Assembly (NCBI GenBank): GCA_948567375.1 | Contig: OX419762.1 | Location: 24,134,608-24,198,607, forward strand | Direction: 5' to 3' | Origin: Lunularia cruciata | Lineage: Eukaryota; Streptophyta; Marchantiopsida; Lunulariales; Lunulariaceae | DNA length: 64,000 nt | Shown: piece after piece, positions 54,383 through 64,000 of the stretch | Layout of the letters: the number at the start of each line of letters is the position of its first letter | Position numbering within the stretch: position 1 is the stretch's first letter | Program-made: the position numbers and the translations under genes | Notes under the pieces: model-generated | Database searches by the model: none | Seen by the model: the letters and a program-made list of their open reading frames with translations, nothing else | Told to the model about the DNA's origin: nothing

Positions 54383-55330
54383 TTATTCAATACGATAGAT
54401 AGCAGGCAGGTCCTTCGTTGACATCAACCTCACCTTCTTGAGGGCCAAATTCAGCTGTCTCTTGTACAACTTGTTATCTTCCCACAATTGCTTGAATGTT
54501 ACGTTGGCATTTGTGGTTGCCAGATCTGCTACAATATCATATTGGGGAACTCCTCTCAATTTGACCGTCTTTGCCTTTGGCTTTGGATCCGAAGTCTCTC
54601 CATGTTCCATTTTGAAGCATCCCGAAGTCAAGACCTTGGGCTTGTTGATGACCTTAACCCGAGGTTCCTCGGGTTGGCCCACCTCGGCTTGGATCAGACC
54701 CTTTACTTTGGATTGGATGTCCGCCGGAAAAACTGGAGACTTAGTCTTCGTCTCCTCTTCCAAACTCAGTTCCCGAGTTTTGAGTAGTGCCTCCTTTAGT
54801 TCTTTCTGTAAGGCTTTAGCTTTAGCTTTTGCCAGGATCTTTTCCTCCTTAGCAGAAAGAATTGCTTTTGGGCGCAGTCTTTTCGCCTTTCTTGAAGACA
54901 ACAAGGTCGTACTCAGTTCTTCGGAATCACGCTTCTTCTTACTGGAGCGTGTCTCAACCTTCAAAATTTCAAGGTCCGGCCATTCTCCTTTTGAGGCCGG
55001 ACTCCCTTCTTGAGGTCTTTCTTCCTCAAGGGTAATGCAATTTACATTTGTATCCCCCTTTGGTTGAAGTGTTGCACGCTCAGCGGGGGTCTGTACATAC
55101 TTTACGATCGGCTTCGGGTTTGGTGGGTGAGGACATTGGTTGCCCGTATGCCCTGATCCTTTACAATTTCTGCACAAGGGAACGTACCCCATTTGCCTTC
55201 TTGGCTTGGGACAGTTTGGAGACCAATGTCCCATCAAGCCACAATTATAACAGGCTCCGGGTGCAACATTCAAAGGCTGATTTTGGTTGCTCATCGGTGG
55301 TCTTCGTGGGGGAGCATTCAGGTTATACTC
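54383..55330 (-). pseudogene. gag: Gag C-terminus of T element E, two zinc knuckles
   Basis: 303-residue open stretch (55294-54383). Two CCHC knuckles: CYNCGLMGHWSPNC at residues 15-28 and CRNCKGSGHTGNQC at 41-54, then TPAERATLQPKGD, an acidic/basic region, a Lys/Ala/Glu coiled coil LSAKEEKILAKAKAKALQKE (about residues 150-170), and QLWEDNKLYKRQLNLALKK near the end. It is homologous to element F's 45330-44750. At 55330 the upstream part (capsid, primer site and most of the LTR) is missing; the sequence goes straight into the LTR ORF of the same element's 5' LTR. Confidence 0.88.
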
Positions 55331-57018
55331 GTGATGAAACTCCTCGCTGTACTGCGATCTTCCTTTCCTTGGGCACAGTTACTTCATCCTACAACTGTGT
55401 GTTGTCTTCGGCCTCCCTCTCAGCATGCACTTCTTCTTCCTTGTATTTGTCAGCTGTTGGCGCCAATGTCATCTCTCCCACTTCATCACTATTGCTGCTT
55501 GTATCTCCACTTTGCAACGTTAGCTCAGGCTCCTCCTCGTGTTCCGAGTCTTCCGTTTTGAGTTTGGCATCTCTTTCTGAGTCCTCATCCTCCGACTCAA
55601 TCACTATCATACTTCGTCTCGGGTTACTTCTCTGCATCTTCCGAGGTTTCTTGATATCTTGGGCTTCACCTTGCTGACCTCTCTTCTTTGTAGGGGTACT
55701 CACTGCGACCTCCACATTCTTCCCTGTCTTTGCATAGTAGTCGTCGGTGCTCCTGATCTGCAAGATGTATTGCTGCTCCTCAACATCGACCTCCCTTCTT
55801 AAGTCGGGATGGAAATGAGACACCATTCTGCTTTGCTCCGCCAAATTGAGCAAATTCAACCCGAGGTAAAAATGTGCTGCAAACGGCACAATGTAGTGTG
55901 GTGGCAACTTATCCCGCAAATTCCACACCATCTGTCTTGTCCTCCCATGGAAGCACCTTGCCCAATTAATAGGCTCTCCTACAAACAACTTATGGAAGAA
56001 CACCGCTTGGTGTTTCATCACATAAGTTGTTCTCTTTGGCTTCAAGATTGCCATGAGAGCACTCACAATCCCTCTCTTCACAAGGTCTTTGTAGCTCTCA
56101 ACCTTATACCCATTCTTTGTCCATTTTGACAAGAAGGCATCTCTCACCTCCTGGGTCTCTTGAGCTATCTCTCCCTTTCCCAAGAACGTGGCTCCTGCTC
56201 CGAGCCTGCTTCCTTCTCGAGTACAAGTCTCCAATCCGACTCTGTCCAGCAAGCCAAATTTCCTCTCTTTCCTTCTTCCTCGGGTCCATCAAGACACTTA
56301 CTCTTGATGATTTCTGTCAGGAATCCTAGAAAACTTACATTCTAGTTCCATGCTAGAAATGTGATCCGAAGTCGGCTCAAGACTTTGATCCTTGCTATTA
56401 CGTCTAACTTCTAAATTGCATGATTTCTCACTGCAAATTCAGAGTTCTTCTTCCCTCCTTCCATCTCTTCTACCTTCTCACTCTCTCTTGATTTCACTCT
56501 CGCAACTTCTCCCTTGCGCACTTACACAATCCCAACTCTATTTCCTTTTCCTCAATCACCTGCAAGACGACTCCTCAACGGCAAAGGAAAATTGCTCGAC
56601 ATTTTGTCATTGCAAGTTTGATTTTTATAGAGTTGTGCTTCTTTGTCTTCTGTCACTTCAAGTTCCTACTGAGAAATCACACCTCCGGCATGCACCTGTC
56701 ACTGTCAATCAACCTTTGCGCGTATGGGACGCCAATTTTCAAACGGCCCCTTCTTGAATTTCTTGCACCCACAAAAGGTTGTTAGAGTATCTTTGCCTCG
56801 GGTTGAGCTCCCCCCAATCCAAAGACCATTTACTTTGGGTTGTATGCAGACAAGGCATTTCTGAGTACTTTGCCTTATGACCCAAAGTCACTTTACTTTG
56901 GGTTTCATCCCCCCAAAGACTCTTTTCTTCGCCTTCTTTGGCCATTCAGGCACAATCCGACTTCTCTATACACTTCTTCTCCTTTATTTTGAAAAAAAAA
57001 TAAAATGTGGGCACCATA
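55331..57018 (-). repeat. 5' LTR of T element E, 3'-truncated
   Basis: Minus strand: begins TATGGTGCCCACATTTTATT at 57018, has the U3 palindrome (56880-56903) and TATA box (56621), and breaks at 55331 in the LTR ORF (after QYSEEF-like sequence). About 2 kb of LTR, primer site and half of gag are deleted. On its right the D2 element resumes at ATCACTGCTATG, equivalent to D1 27243, so E inserted into D2's RT/RNase H region. Confidence 0.88.
55340..56602 (-). pseudogene. LTR-encoded ORF of family T (copy in 5' LTR of E)
   Basis: ATG 56602 (MSSNFPLPLRSRLAGD), frame change, NVSFLGF after a TAG at the same Trp as in the E/F copy, then a 287-residue open stretch 56252-55389: LDRVGLETCTREGSRLG, NGYKVESYKDLVKRG, LKPKRTTYVMKHQAVFFHKL, INWARCFHGRTRQMVWNLRD, HYIVPFAAHFYLGLNLLN, VSHFHPDLRREVDVEEQQY, then RRSMIVIESEDEDSERD and the acidic linker. 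Nearly identical to the copy at 50183-49209, as expected for the two LTRs of related elements. Truncated after about 400 codons by the deletion at 55330. Confidence 0.8.
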
Positions 57019-57700
57019 ATCACTGCTATGTTAGAGGATTTAGTGCCATTGCCAAGGCCTTGACAAAGCAGACCAAGCTTACATAAGAGTAGTGTTGGGG
57101 AGATAAGCAGGAGAGAGTTTTTGTAGAGCTCAAGGAGAGGTTGACATGTGCTCCTATTTTGAGGAGACCGATTAGAGGACAACCATTTCAAGTTCATATT
57201 GATTGGAGTATGTTGGGGCTTGGAGCGGTGCTCACCCTACATGATGATGAGGGGAAGGAGTTTGTGGTGGCCTATGCTAGTTGCTCCAACAATTCAGTAG
57301 AGGCAAAGTATAGTTCATATGAGAGAGAGTGCTTGGCAGCAGTTTGGGCAGTAGCACATTTCCGATGTTACCTATTTGGTAATCCCTTCACTCTCATCAT
57401 TGTTCATCAACCACTGAAGTGGTTGATGGAGTCCAACAAGCTTTTAGGGAAGCTTGCATAATGGGCTCTGATTTTACAAGAGTATGATTTCACGGTTGTT
57501 CATAGACCTAGAGTGGTGAACCGTGATGCAGATGGGTTGAGTAGAAACCCATGTCCCAGCCAGCAGGATCAGACCAGAGCACGTTGACATGGTGAGACAA
57601 ATGAGGAGATGGTGCCATGTTGGCATGCATCGGCCTTTTTGTGTATATTTTCAGAGACTTTGGTGGTATCTCTCTTAGCGCATACATGAGAGTTATTGAG
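57019..57700 (+). pseudogene. RH: RNase H of element D2
   Basis: Plus strand. Starts mid-connection region: CYVRGFSAIAKALTKQTKLT, then LTCAPILRRPIRGQPFQVHIDWSMLGLGAVL, EAKYSSYERECLAAVWAVAHF, IVHQPLKWLMESNKLLGKLA (57141-57461; the expected DH is VH), a TAA stop, and HRPRVVNRDADGLSRNP (about 57495-57555). The RT upstream is replaced by the T element E 5' LTR. It aligns with D1 27240-26540 on the opposite strand. Confidence 0.88.
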
Positions 57701-58025
57701 GTCATAGATCCAAAGAGTGAAGATATTGGTACAATTCAGCAAGACATTCATGATGTCTTTAGTGATGGACTATCTTTGCACTGGTGTTGTAGGTGGCACA
57801 ATTGGAGCTAAGGAGAGGGACCGTGTTCTTCAGCGAGCTAGACGGTTTAGATTGGAGGGCAGACATCTTTTGTGTGTATGGGAGGATGGTAGAGTGTGAG
57901 TAGTACCACTTCTAGCACAGAGACCACAATTGGTCCATCATGCTCATGAGGAGCTAGGACATTTTGGAGTTAAGCATACATATAGCTTACTTCAGAGTCA
58001 TTATTGGTGGTACGGTATGCAGACC
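57701..58025 (+). pseudogene. IN: Integrase zinc-binding region of D2, first part
   Basis: VIDPKSEDIGTIQQDIHDVF, frame change, MDYLCTGVVGGTIGAKERDRVLQRARRFRLEGRHLL, then VHHAHEELGHFGVKHT (His residues of the HHCC domain) and HYWWYGMQT, where the family-2 solo LTR interrupts at 58025. The Cys pair follows after it at 58745 (RCVVCDQVRA). Confidence 0.8.
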
Positions 58026-58720
58026 TGTAACACCCATTTGTGCATGTGTGTGGTATTGTGATATTTAGCTTGGTATTACAAGTACTTAAGAGATATTATT
58101 TATATAGAGATAAAGGATGGTTCTATATTAGTCATGGTTAGCTAAAGTTAGTCATAGCTAAGATAGAAGGGACCTTACTTTAGAGGAGGTGGAAAAGATG
58201 AGCACCACTATTTTGGATTCTAGTGTGTTGACTCGATATTATTCCTAAGTGTTTGGCTTTGAGGAAAGAGTTGAGAACTCTTGGGCCCACAAGCCTTTTT
58301 GTTTTGGATTCTTCTATAGTCCAAGGATAGCCCATGTGAAGGAATCCTTGACTTAGTGGTTGGGTCAAGATAAAATCACATGCTAGTGGAATATGCCCAT
58401 GTGAATGGATATTCCTTTCTACTTTTTGACTTTACTTGACTTTTAGCCTAGTAACTTGAGTTACTCTAGTAATTAGTAACTTTGGTACGTAACTATTTCA
58501 CAAGTATATAAACAAGGGGTGAGGAAGTACTCATCATCCTTTCATTTGGAACTATCTCTCTCTCATTGAGTTCTCTAGTGAGCAATGTCTTGAGTCTTGG
58601 AGTGTTAGCCTTGGAGGAGTATGATGGAGTTGGGGTTCCTTGCCTTCTTAGTCCATGGTGCGCTACCATAATAGCCATTAGAGGTTCATCCTGAGTGAGA
58701 GACAGGCCGGCTCACAGACT
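58022..58720 (+). repeat. Family-2 solo LTR (58026-58716) with target duplication
   Basis: 691-bp LTR, TGTAACACCCATTTG to GGCCGGCTCACA, inside the integrase of D2. GACC (58022-58025) and GACT (58717-58720, one transition) flank it; uninterrupted D1 has GCAGACCGAGG here. The same LTR is the 5' LTR at 10607-11295. It contains a TATA-like TATATAAAC at about 58504. No internal sequence, so it is a solo LTR. Whether the duplication is 4 bp or 5-6 bp depends on where the LTR ends. Confidence 0.88.
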
Positions 58721-59876
58721 GAGGTATAGTAGTTTGTTGCCAGATGTGTGGTTTGTGACCAAGTTAGAGCATCATTCATGCTCTTATGCCATAGTTACAC
58801 CCATTACCTATCATGGGATTGGGTTATCATTGGAGTTTGGACTTTGCTGGACATTTATTGCTAACTGTGAGACATCATTGGTATGTTTTGGTGATGGTGG
58901 AGCACTTCTCCAAGTGGATTGAGTTGGTGGCACTTCCTGACAAGTCTAGTAAGAGACAACTTACTTGTTCTTGAATCGAGTTCTTAGTCATTTTGGTGCA
59001 CCAGCTGAGGTTTTGACTGATCAAGGTACAGAGTTCTTGGGAGAGTTTCAGGTCTTGTGTGACAAGGCTTTGATTGATCATTGTACTACATCCTAAGATC
59101 ACCCTAAGGCAGATGGCTTAGCAGAGAGAGTGGTTTAGACGGTGAAGAGAAGATTGCCAAAGTATGGTTTGCAAAGAAACCACTTGGGAGATTGGGGACT
59201 CTAGTTACCTTGGTTGGCCATGGGCTATCGGTTCAGCCGGCAAGCCTCCTTAGCATCCTTCTCTCCGTACTTTCTACTCTATGGACGAGATCTAGATTTA
59301 CTTGCAGCCATTTGTTGAGATGTTATTGTAGTTTTGGACTTGGATGACCCCAATGTATGGATGAGCGCATGTTCTCAACGGGCAGAGATCTTTTGGAGAG
59401 TGATGTCGATGGCCTTTGAAAACTTGGCAATTGCTCAGCATAGAGATACTTTACATGATGCTACCATTCAAGGAGGAGGTTATAGATCCTCCATATGTCA
59501 ATTTCATCCAGGCAATTATGTTTATCTACAGCAAACAACACCAATGATACTTGATGTTTTGACAAGCCGCACTATCTTGAGAGTGCATGAGGTTTTGCCA
59601 TCTGGAGTCCTTGTGTTGGAAGGACATGACGGTGTTGTTTGGAAGGATCATGTGTGCAATTGTGTGCCATACCACCTCCCAAACATTGATGGTACTATGG
59701 ACCCAAGCTTGGCACTTGTACGTTCAGGCTTGAGGTGTATGTTATGTGGCTCTCCTAGTAGAGCTACTACCATGTTAGTATGTGATAGCTGTTCGAGAGG
59801 ATGGCATATGGCATGTATGACTCCTCCCCTCACGGTGGCTCCTCAAGGACAGTGGTTAGGTTTTAGATGTATTTGA
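58721..59876 (+). pseudogene. IN: Integrase and PHD finger of element D2
   Basis: Core: RYSSLLPDVWFVTKLEHHSC is the frame-shifted Cys pair region; then WSLDFAGHLLLT-type sequence with the first Asp, HFSKWIELVALPDKSS, FGAPAEVLTDQGTEFLGEF (second Asp), DHPKADGLAERVV (Glu). C-terminal, 180 open codons 59334-59876: FHPGNYVYLQQTTPM, TILRVHEVLPSGVLVLEG, VVWKDHVCNC and the PHD finger CMLC, CDSC, HMAC and, at the end, GFRC in place of CPRC: the seventh ligand is Gly. The stop TGA lies at the same place as in D1. The finger's spacing (x11, x4, x14) is the same as in D1. Confidence 0.9.
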
Positions 59877-60152
59877 CCTATAGCTAGTTCATTCTTTATA
59901 TGGTATAGATTGCAGACAAGTGAATAACGATGGGGCTCCATAGCACCCGGCCTCCTGATCTTTGCCCATTATAGGGTATACCATATACTTAGAATAGATG
60001 GCTATTTGGTGTTAGAGGGACCTAACCACCAGGTAGTGGGGTGATTGTGGCACTTTAGAGTCTACCTATGACTTATGTGTGAGTAGTGCTTCTATAGTGT
60101 ATGATGTTGACAATGATGTATGTTGTGTAGCAATGTTTATATGCATGATAGC
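59877..60152 (+). other. 3' untranslated region, polypurine tract and S unit of D2
   Basis: Collinear with D1 25081-24811. AGGTAGTGGGGTGAT at 60031-60045 is purine-rich and is followed at 60046 by TGTGGCACTTTAGAGTC, the S unit (107 bp). At 60153 the LTR-type sequence TGTCACGTCATTTC begins. Confidence 0.65.
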
Positions 60153-60603
60153 TGTCACGTCATTTCTAGTGTTGCATCTAGATTGCTTGGACACTGAAGT
60201 TCCAATGATAGTAGTTAGAGTTATTTTAGCAGTTTCTCAAAGACTACTTTCCGACGGTCAGACTTTGTGTTTGGGGTATTGACTTCACGGCGGAGCCCAC
60301 TGTTACTTTGCACCGTTTGCACCATTGAGTGTGCCATCAGCGGGACCGTTAGGGTTCAGACCTAGCTTGAGTCCAGGACGTATACTTTCAAAGTGCAGCT
60401 CTAGAGAGCTCACTTCTATGATGTTGAGCCTTTGAGTTCTTGGCTATGGTGGATAGAGGCCGGTGAGCGTCACTTGGATTTTGTATGTTGGAGTGGGTAT
60501 GGCTTGACTGTAATCAATGCCCAGTTGTTGGCAATTTATAGAGTGATAGATCAAGTACTGATCAGAGTTGAGCTGAGTTGAGAGTGGTAAACAATCTGAT
60601 TAT
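60153..60603 (+). repeat. Family-D LTR fragment, 5' 450 bp
   Basis: Matches the first 450 bp of the D3 LTR (37248-37700), ending AACAATCTGATTA where D3 continues CATCAGAGAAG. It would be the 3' LTR of D2, but it is cut short and followed by a second S unit. Confidence 0.8.
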
Positions 60604-61120
60604 TGTGGCACTTTAGAGTCTATGTATGACTTATGTGTGAGTTGTGCTTCTATAATGTATGATGTTGACAGTGATGTATATACGCACGACAAGATTTGTT
60701 AGATGGAGGGTATCATTTAGATTTCTTGTGATTAGATCCACTCCATTCTCTACTTCATGTTTGTGCACCATGTTTGTATGATGTGCCTTGATATTTATAG
60801 CGATGTATATACGCACAACAAGATTTGTGAGATGGAGGGTATCATTTTGATTTCTTGTGATAAGATCCCCTCCATTCTCTACTTCATGTTTTTGCACCAT
60901 GTTTGTATGATGTGCCTTGATATTTAGAGCGTTGATGCTTTGGTGTGCTATTAATAATGAGCTATTGATACCATTGAGTTGGATGATTTCATCCAAGAGT
61001 TTGATAGTTGATGTGATGTGCAATAGATGCAAACCTTGACTTTGTTCACACCCTTCATGGCATAGAAAAGGTTGTTCTAATACTTGGAGGGTTTGCTAAT
61101 AGATGATTACCATGATTTCT
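60604..61120 (+). repeat. Second S unit, 129-bp tandem duplication and gag leader fragment of family D
   Basis: 60604-60690 repeats the S unit TGTGGCACTTTAGAGTC...GCACGAC; at about 60691 it continues directly into family-D gag leader (AGATGGAGGGTATCATTTAG, as at 38670 after the primer site) without an LTR or primer site between. The leader is duplicated in tandem: ACGCACGACAAGATTTG at 60682 and ACGCACAACAAGATTTG at 60811, period 129 bp. It then jumps to gag (ATTGAGTTGGATGATTTCAT, as at 39303) and stops near 61120 at a T LTR fragment. A rearranged family-D relic. Confidence 0.75.
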
Positions 61121-61564
61121 TCACAACGGTGAAGAAAAATTGCTCGACATTGCTTTGTCGCAAGCTTCATTTTTATAGAGTTGCGCTTTCTTTGTCTCTC
61201 TTCAATTCAAGTTTCTACCAAGAAATCACACCTCCTGCATGCACCTATCATTGTCAAGCGTACTTTGCGCGTATGGGCCACCGGTTTTAAATGGTCCCTT
61301 CTTGAATTTCTCGCCCTGATGAAAGGTTGTTAGACAGACTTTGCCTTGGGTTGAGCTCCCTCCAATACAAAGACTCCTTACTTTGGGTTGTATGCTGACA
61401 AGGCATTTCCAAGTACTTTGCCTTATGACCCAAAGTCACTTTACTTTGGGTTTCATCCCAATGACTCTTTTCTTTGCCTTCTTTGGCCATACAACCGCAA
61501 TCCGACTTCTTTATACACTTCTTCTTCTCTATTTAAAAAAAAACAATAAAATTTGGGCACCACA
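61121..61564 (-). repeat. 3' LTR of T element I, truncated to its first ~440 bp
   Basis: Minus strand: TGTGGTGCCCAAATTTTATTG at 61564, U3 palindrome at 61428-61451, TATA box at 61170-61179 and ATG of the LTR ORF at 61150 (ATGTCGAGCAATTTTTC). It is cut at about 61121 by the family-D relic. So U3 and the start of the ORF are kept, the rest lost. Confidence 0.85.
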
Positions 61565-61582
61565 TACCCCTTCTCTCAAATG
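61565..61582 (-). other. Polypurine tract of element I
   Basis: Minus strand CATTTGAGAGAAGGGGTA directly before the LTR start TGTGGTGCCC. Confidence 0.8.
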
Positions 61583-62870
61583 TGAGCGTCCCCGTGAACA
61601 TTGACCTCAAGTGTCTTAGAGACTTTTGAGTCTATGGACCAATATCTCCAAACTCTTGACCCGTTTACTCAAGTGGCAAAAGGATAACCGTCCAAGTCTA
61701 CAAGCTGCATGGACCCATTTTCATAAAGATGAAGAAGTTGATAGGGACCCATCTATCTCAAATGCAACTTGCTTGGAAAAAATATTTGGCGATTGTCATA
61801 TAACAAAACCAAATCTCCTTCACGTACAGCCATAGGCTTGATTTGCTTATCGTGCCTGACTTTCCTCTATGCTTGTACTTCCTTCATGGTTTGCATTGCA
61901 TTGTCTCTTTTCTCTTCTAACCACATCAGTTGATGAATCCAAAGATCCTGACTTTCTTTCTCCAACAATTGTTCTTCACAAAGAATCCAATATATCGGTG
62001 CTTCAAATTCAACTGGCAGTATGGGATGCAAGCCATATGTCAAGAAGTATGGAGTTTGTTTGGTTGTAATCTTTTCTATCATTTGATATGCCCACAATGC
62101 GGCTAGTAATTTTGTATCCCAATCATAGGCATAATTGACAGTCACCTTATTCAAAATTTTGCAAAGTAACCCATTCACCTTTTCCATTAAGCCATTTGCT
62201 TTTGGGTTATAAGGAGTCGTCTTCCAATGTTTAATCTGAAAGTACTTGGTTAATGCCTCCATTACAAAGTTCAAAAAGTGTGTTCCTCGGTCATTGACCA
62301 ATTCCAGAGGACACCCATATTGGAAGATGATGTTTTGAAAGGAAAATTTTGCCATAGTTTCAGCATCATCTATGCGAGTTGCTTCAGCTTTGACCATCTT
62401 GGTAGCATAGTCAGTGCAAACCAAAATGTATTGCTTTCTTGTGACTTGGGTCACTGGTTGAATGGGACCCGCAAAATCAATTCCCCATTTCTCAAATGGG
62501 GCCAAAGGCAAAATTGGTCTCAAAGGCCATTGAGAAGTAGTTGTCGGTTTCCGTGTTCTTTGACACACATCACAGCTTCGGATATGAGCATGCACGTCTT
62601 TGTACATTGTAGGCCACCAATACCCTGCCAAAAGATTTTTCTTTACAGTATTCTTTAGAGCATAGTATCCTCCCGATGCTTTGGAGTGTAGAGATTCAAT
62701 CACTCCTCCTACTTTGTATGACTCCAAGCATCGCCAAAGTACTTCGTCTTTGCCCATCTTAAATAAAATGTTGTGTTTAAGCTGGTATGACCCCATTTTC
62801 CTAAGAAAGACTGCCCTCTGCTCCAGGTCCATCCCTTCAGGACAATGGAGAGTATGCAGAATATCACGCG
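61583..62870 (-). pseudogene. IN: Integrase of T element I
   Basis: 321-residue open stretch 62832-61867, the longest integrase in the window: SKASGGYYALKNTVKKNL (the second zinc His is Tyr), GYWWPTMYKDVHAH, CDVCQRTRKP, KWGIDFAGPIQPVT (first Asp), LVCTDYATKMVKAEA, LELVNDRGTHFLN (second Asp), NPKANGLMEKVNGLLCK (Glu), YAYDWDTKLLAALWAY, PYFLTYGLHPILPVEFE. Then C-terminal RHDKQIKPMAVREGDLVLLYDNR to about 61790 and a tail to the polypurine tract. Catalytic triad intact; the damaged zinc-binding His and later stops make it inactive. No extra domain at the end. Confidence 0.92.
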
Positions 62871-62874
62871 TTGC

Positions 62875-64000
62875 TTAAAATTGATACAACTCTTCGTCAT
62901 GGAACCAATTGTCAATTTCCCACTCATGGTCTTGAGTTTCTAACCTGGACAAGAAGTCTGCATTCAAATGCAAAGCTCCCTTCCTTACTTGTACAATATA
63001 TGTGAATTCTTGTAACAACAAGATCCATCTTGCAATTTGCCCAGATAAATCTGCCTTCTTGACCAAATGTTGCAATGTGTAATGGTCAACATAGAAGACA
63101 AACTCATATCCCAACAAATAGTGGTAAAACTTCTTGCAGGCATACACCATTCCAAGTGCTTCTCTTTCAGTCATTGAATAGTTCTTTTCAAAAACTGAAA
63201 GTTGGCGGCTGGCATAATACACCGGGTAGTCCTTCTTCTTTTTGTCTTTCTGACTTAAGACAACTCTGATGGCCATGGACAAAGTGTCCACATATACATG
63301 AAAAGGGACGTCCCAATTTGGGGCCCTCATAATTGGTGCTTCAACTAGCTTCTTCTTCAACACCTGGAAAGCTTCTTCTTGATTTGCTTCCCACAGATAG
63401 TCTTCGGATTTCTTTAGAAGCTTAGTAAGTGGTGCAGCAAGCACCGCATAATTTGACACAAAGCATCTGTAGTATCCGACATGTCCCAAGAAGGCTCTCA
63501 GCTCTTGGATGTTCTTTGGGGATTCCAAAGCTTTAATTATCTTAACCTTCTTGACATTGACTTCAATTCCTCAGCTTGACACCCGACACCCCAGAAGAAT
63601 TCCCTCCTTCATTGCAAAGAAGCATTTCTACGAGTGTAATGACAAGCCGGAAAAATGACACCTTTCAAAAGTTTGGCAAAGGTAATCTAAATATACATCT
63701 CTTTGCCCAAACACACAAAAATCATCAATGAAAACTTCCACAAATTTGCGTAGGAAATCTTTGAAGATTGAATTCATCATCCGCTGGAAAGTAGCGGGAG
63801 CATAACACAACCCAAAAGGCGTTTGATTGTAAGCAAAAGTGCCCCAATTGGTTGTGAATGTGGTCTTATCCTTGTCTTCTTCTTGAATGGATACTTGATT
63901 GTACCCTAAAAATCCATCAAGAAAGCTATAACAAGGATGACCCGCTACCTGATCTAAAATTGTCTCAGTAAAAGGCAAGAAGTGATGATCTTTCCTTGTG
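62875..64000 (-). pseudogene. RT: Reverse transcriptase and RNase H of T element I, runs off the window
   Basis: RT: LPFTETILDQVAGHPCYSFLDGFLGYNQ, TTFTTNWGTFAYNQ, PFGLCYAPATFQRMMNSIF, catalytic FIDDFCVFGQRD (63978-63628), TAG, FFAMKEGILLG, then 62875-63528: ESPKNIQELRAFLGHVGYYRCFV, RNase H DVPFHVYVDTLSMAIRVVL, SMTEREALGMVYACKKF, FYVDHYTLQHLVKKADLS, LNADFLSRLETQDH. The open stretch then reads into degraded linker before the integrase. The N-terminal RT, protease and gag lie to the right of the window. Confidence 0.92.

Noticed and set aside
54438-55013. 191-codon plus-strand open frame
   Set aside because: Antisense of the Lys/Ala-rich gag coiled coil of element E; the Ser/Leu/Phe-rich composition is what an antisense coiled coil gives.

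Overview
The window is a graveyard of nested LTR retrotransposons in plant nuclear DNA. I see no host gene, rRNA, tRNA or CRISPR array. The lineage evidence is a chromovirus with a chromodomain, Tat/Athila-type elements (RT box FIDDF, tRNA-Asp-like primer site), AT-rich intergenic DNA and decay by C-to-T changes that create TAG/TGA stops. This fits a large, repeat-rich streptophyte genome. A gymnosperm, fern or lycophyte is my guess, not something the sequence proves. Every coding region is broken, so I annotate domains as pseudogenes.

Four families account for almost everything. (1) A chromovirus, + strand, 1-4650. (2) A gag-bearing element with 0.69-kb LTRs, minus strand, 4668-11295, plus a solo LTR at 58026-58716. 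(3) 'Family T': Tat/Athila-like elements (16670-22098, 44749-57018, 61121-64000) and several solo or truncated LTRs. Full-size LTRs are about 3.0-3.8 kb and contain their own ORF of roughly 850 codons, directly downstream of the LTR TATA box. (4) 'Family D': Ty3/gypsy elements D1 (24811-34051, minus), D3 (37248-44748, plus), D2 (57019-61120, plus), an older LTR (D4) and a small fragment. Their pol region reads PR - C5 cytosine methyltransferase - RT - RNase H - integrase - PHD finger.

Layout: 1-4650 chromovirus; 4668-5951 and 9389-11295 family-2 element, split by a 3.4-kb family-T solo LTR (5957-9383, TSD TTGTA); 11296-11715 family-D fragment; 11716-13177 start of a T element; 13178-19663 two stacked T LTRs, the second being the 3' LTR of the T element whose IN/RT lie at 19673-22098; 22099-24350 unexplained DNA; 24351-37247 an old D LTR (D4) into which D1 (TSD TTATG) and a T solo LTR (TSD TATAG) inserted; 37248-44748 D3, damaged by a T LTR fragment; 44749-57018 two T internal regions that share one LTR; 57019-61120 D2 with a family-2 solo LTR inside its integrase; 61121-64000 a further T element running off the window.

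The most interesting content is functional. Family D pairs a DNA-methylation writer (MTase motifs I, II, IV, VI, VIII, IX/X in canonical order) with a C4HC3 PHD finger, a possible chromatin reader, on the integrase tail. Family T carries a separate, unrecognised protein inside its LTR, so even solo LTRs keep a promoter and coding region. In one locus three targeting designs occur: chromodomain (chromovirus), PHD finger (D) and neither (T).
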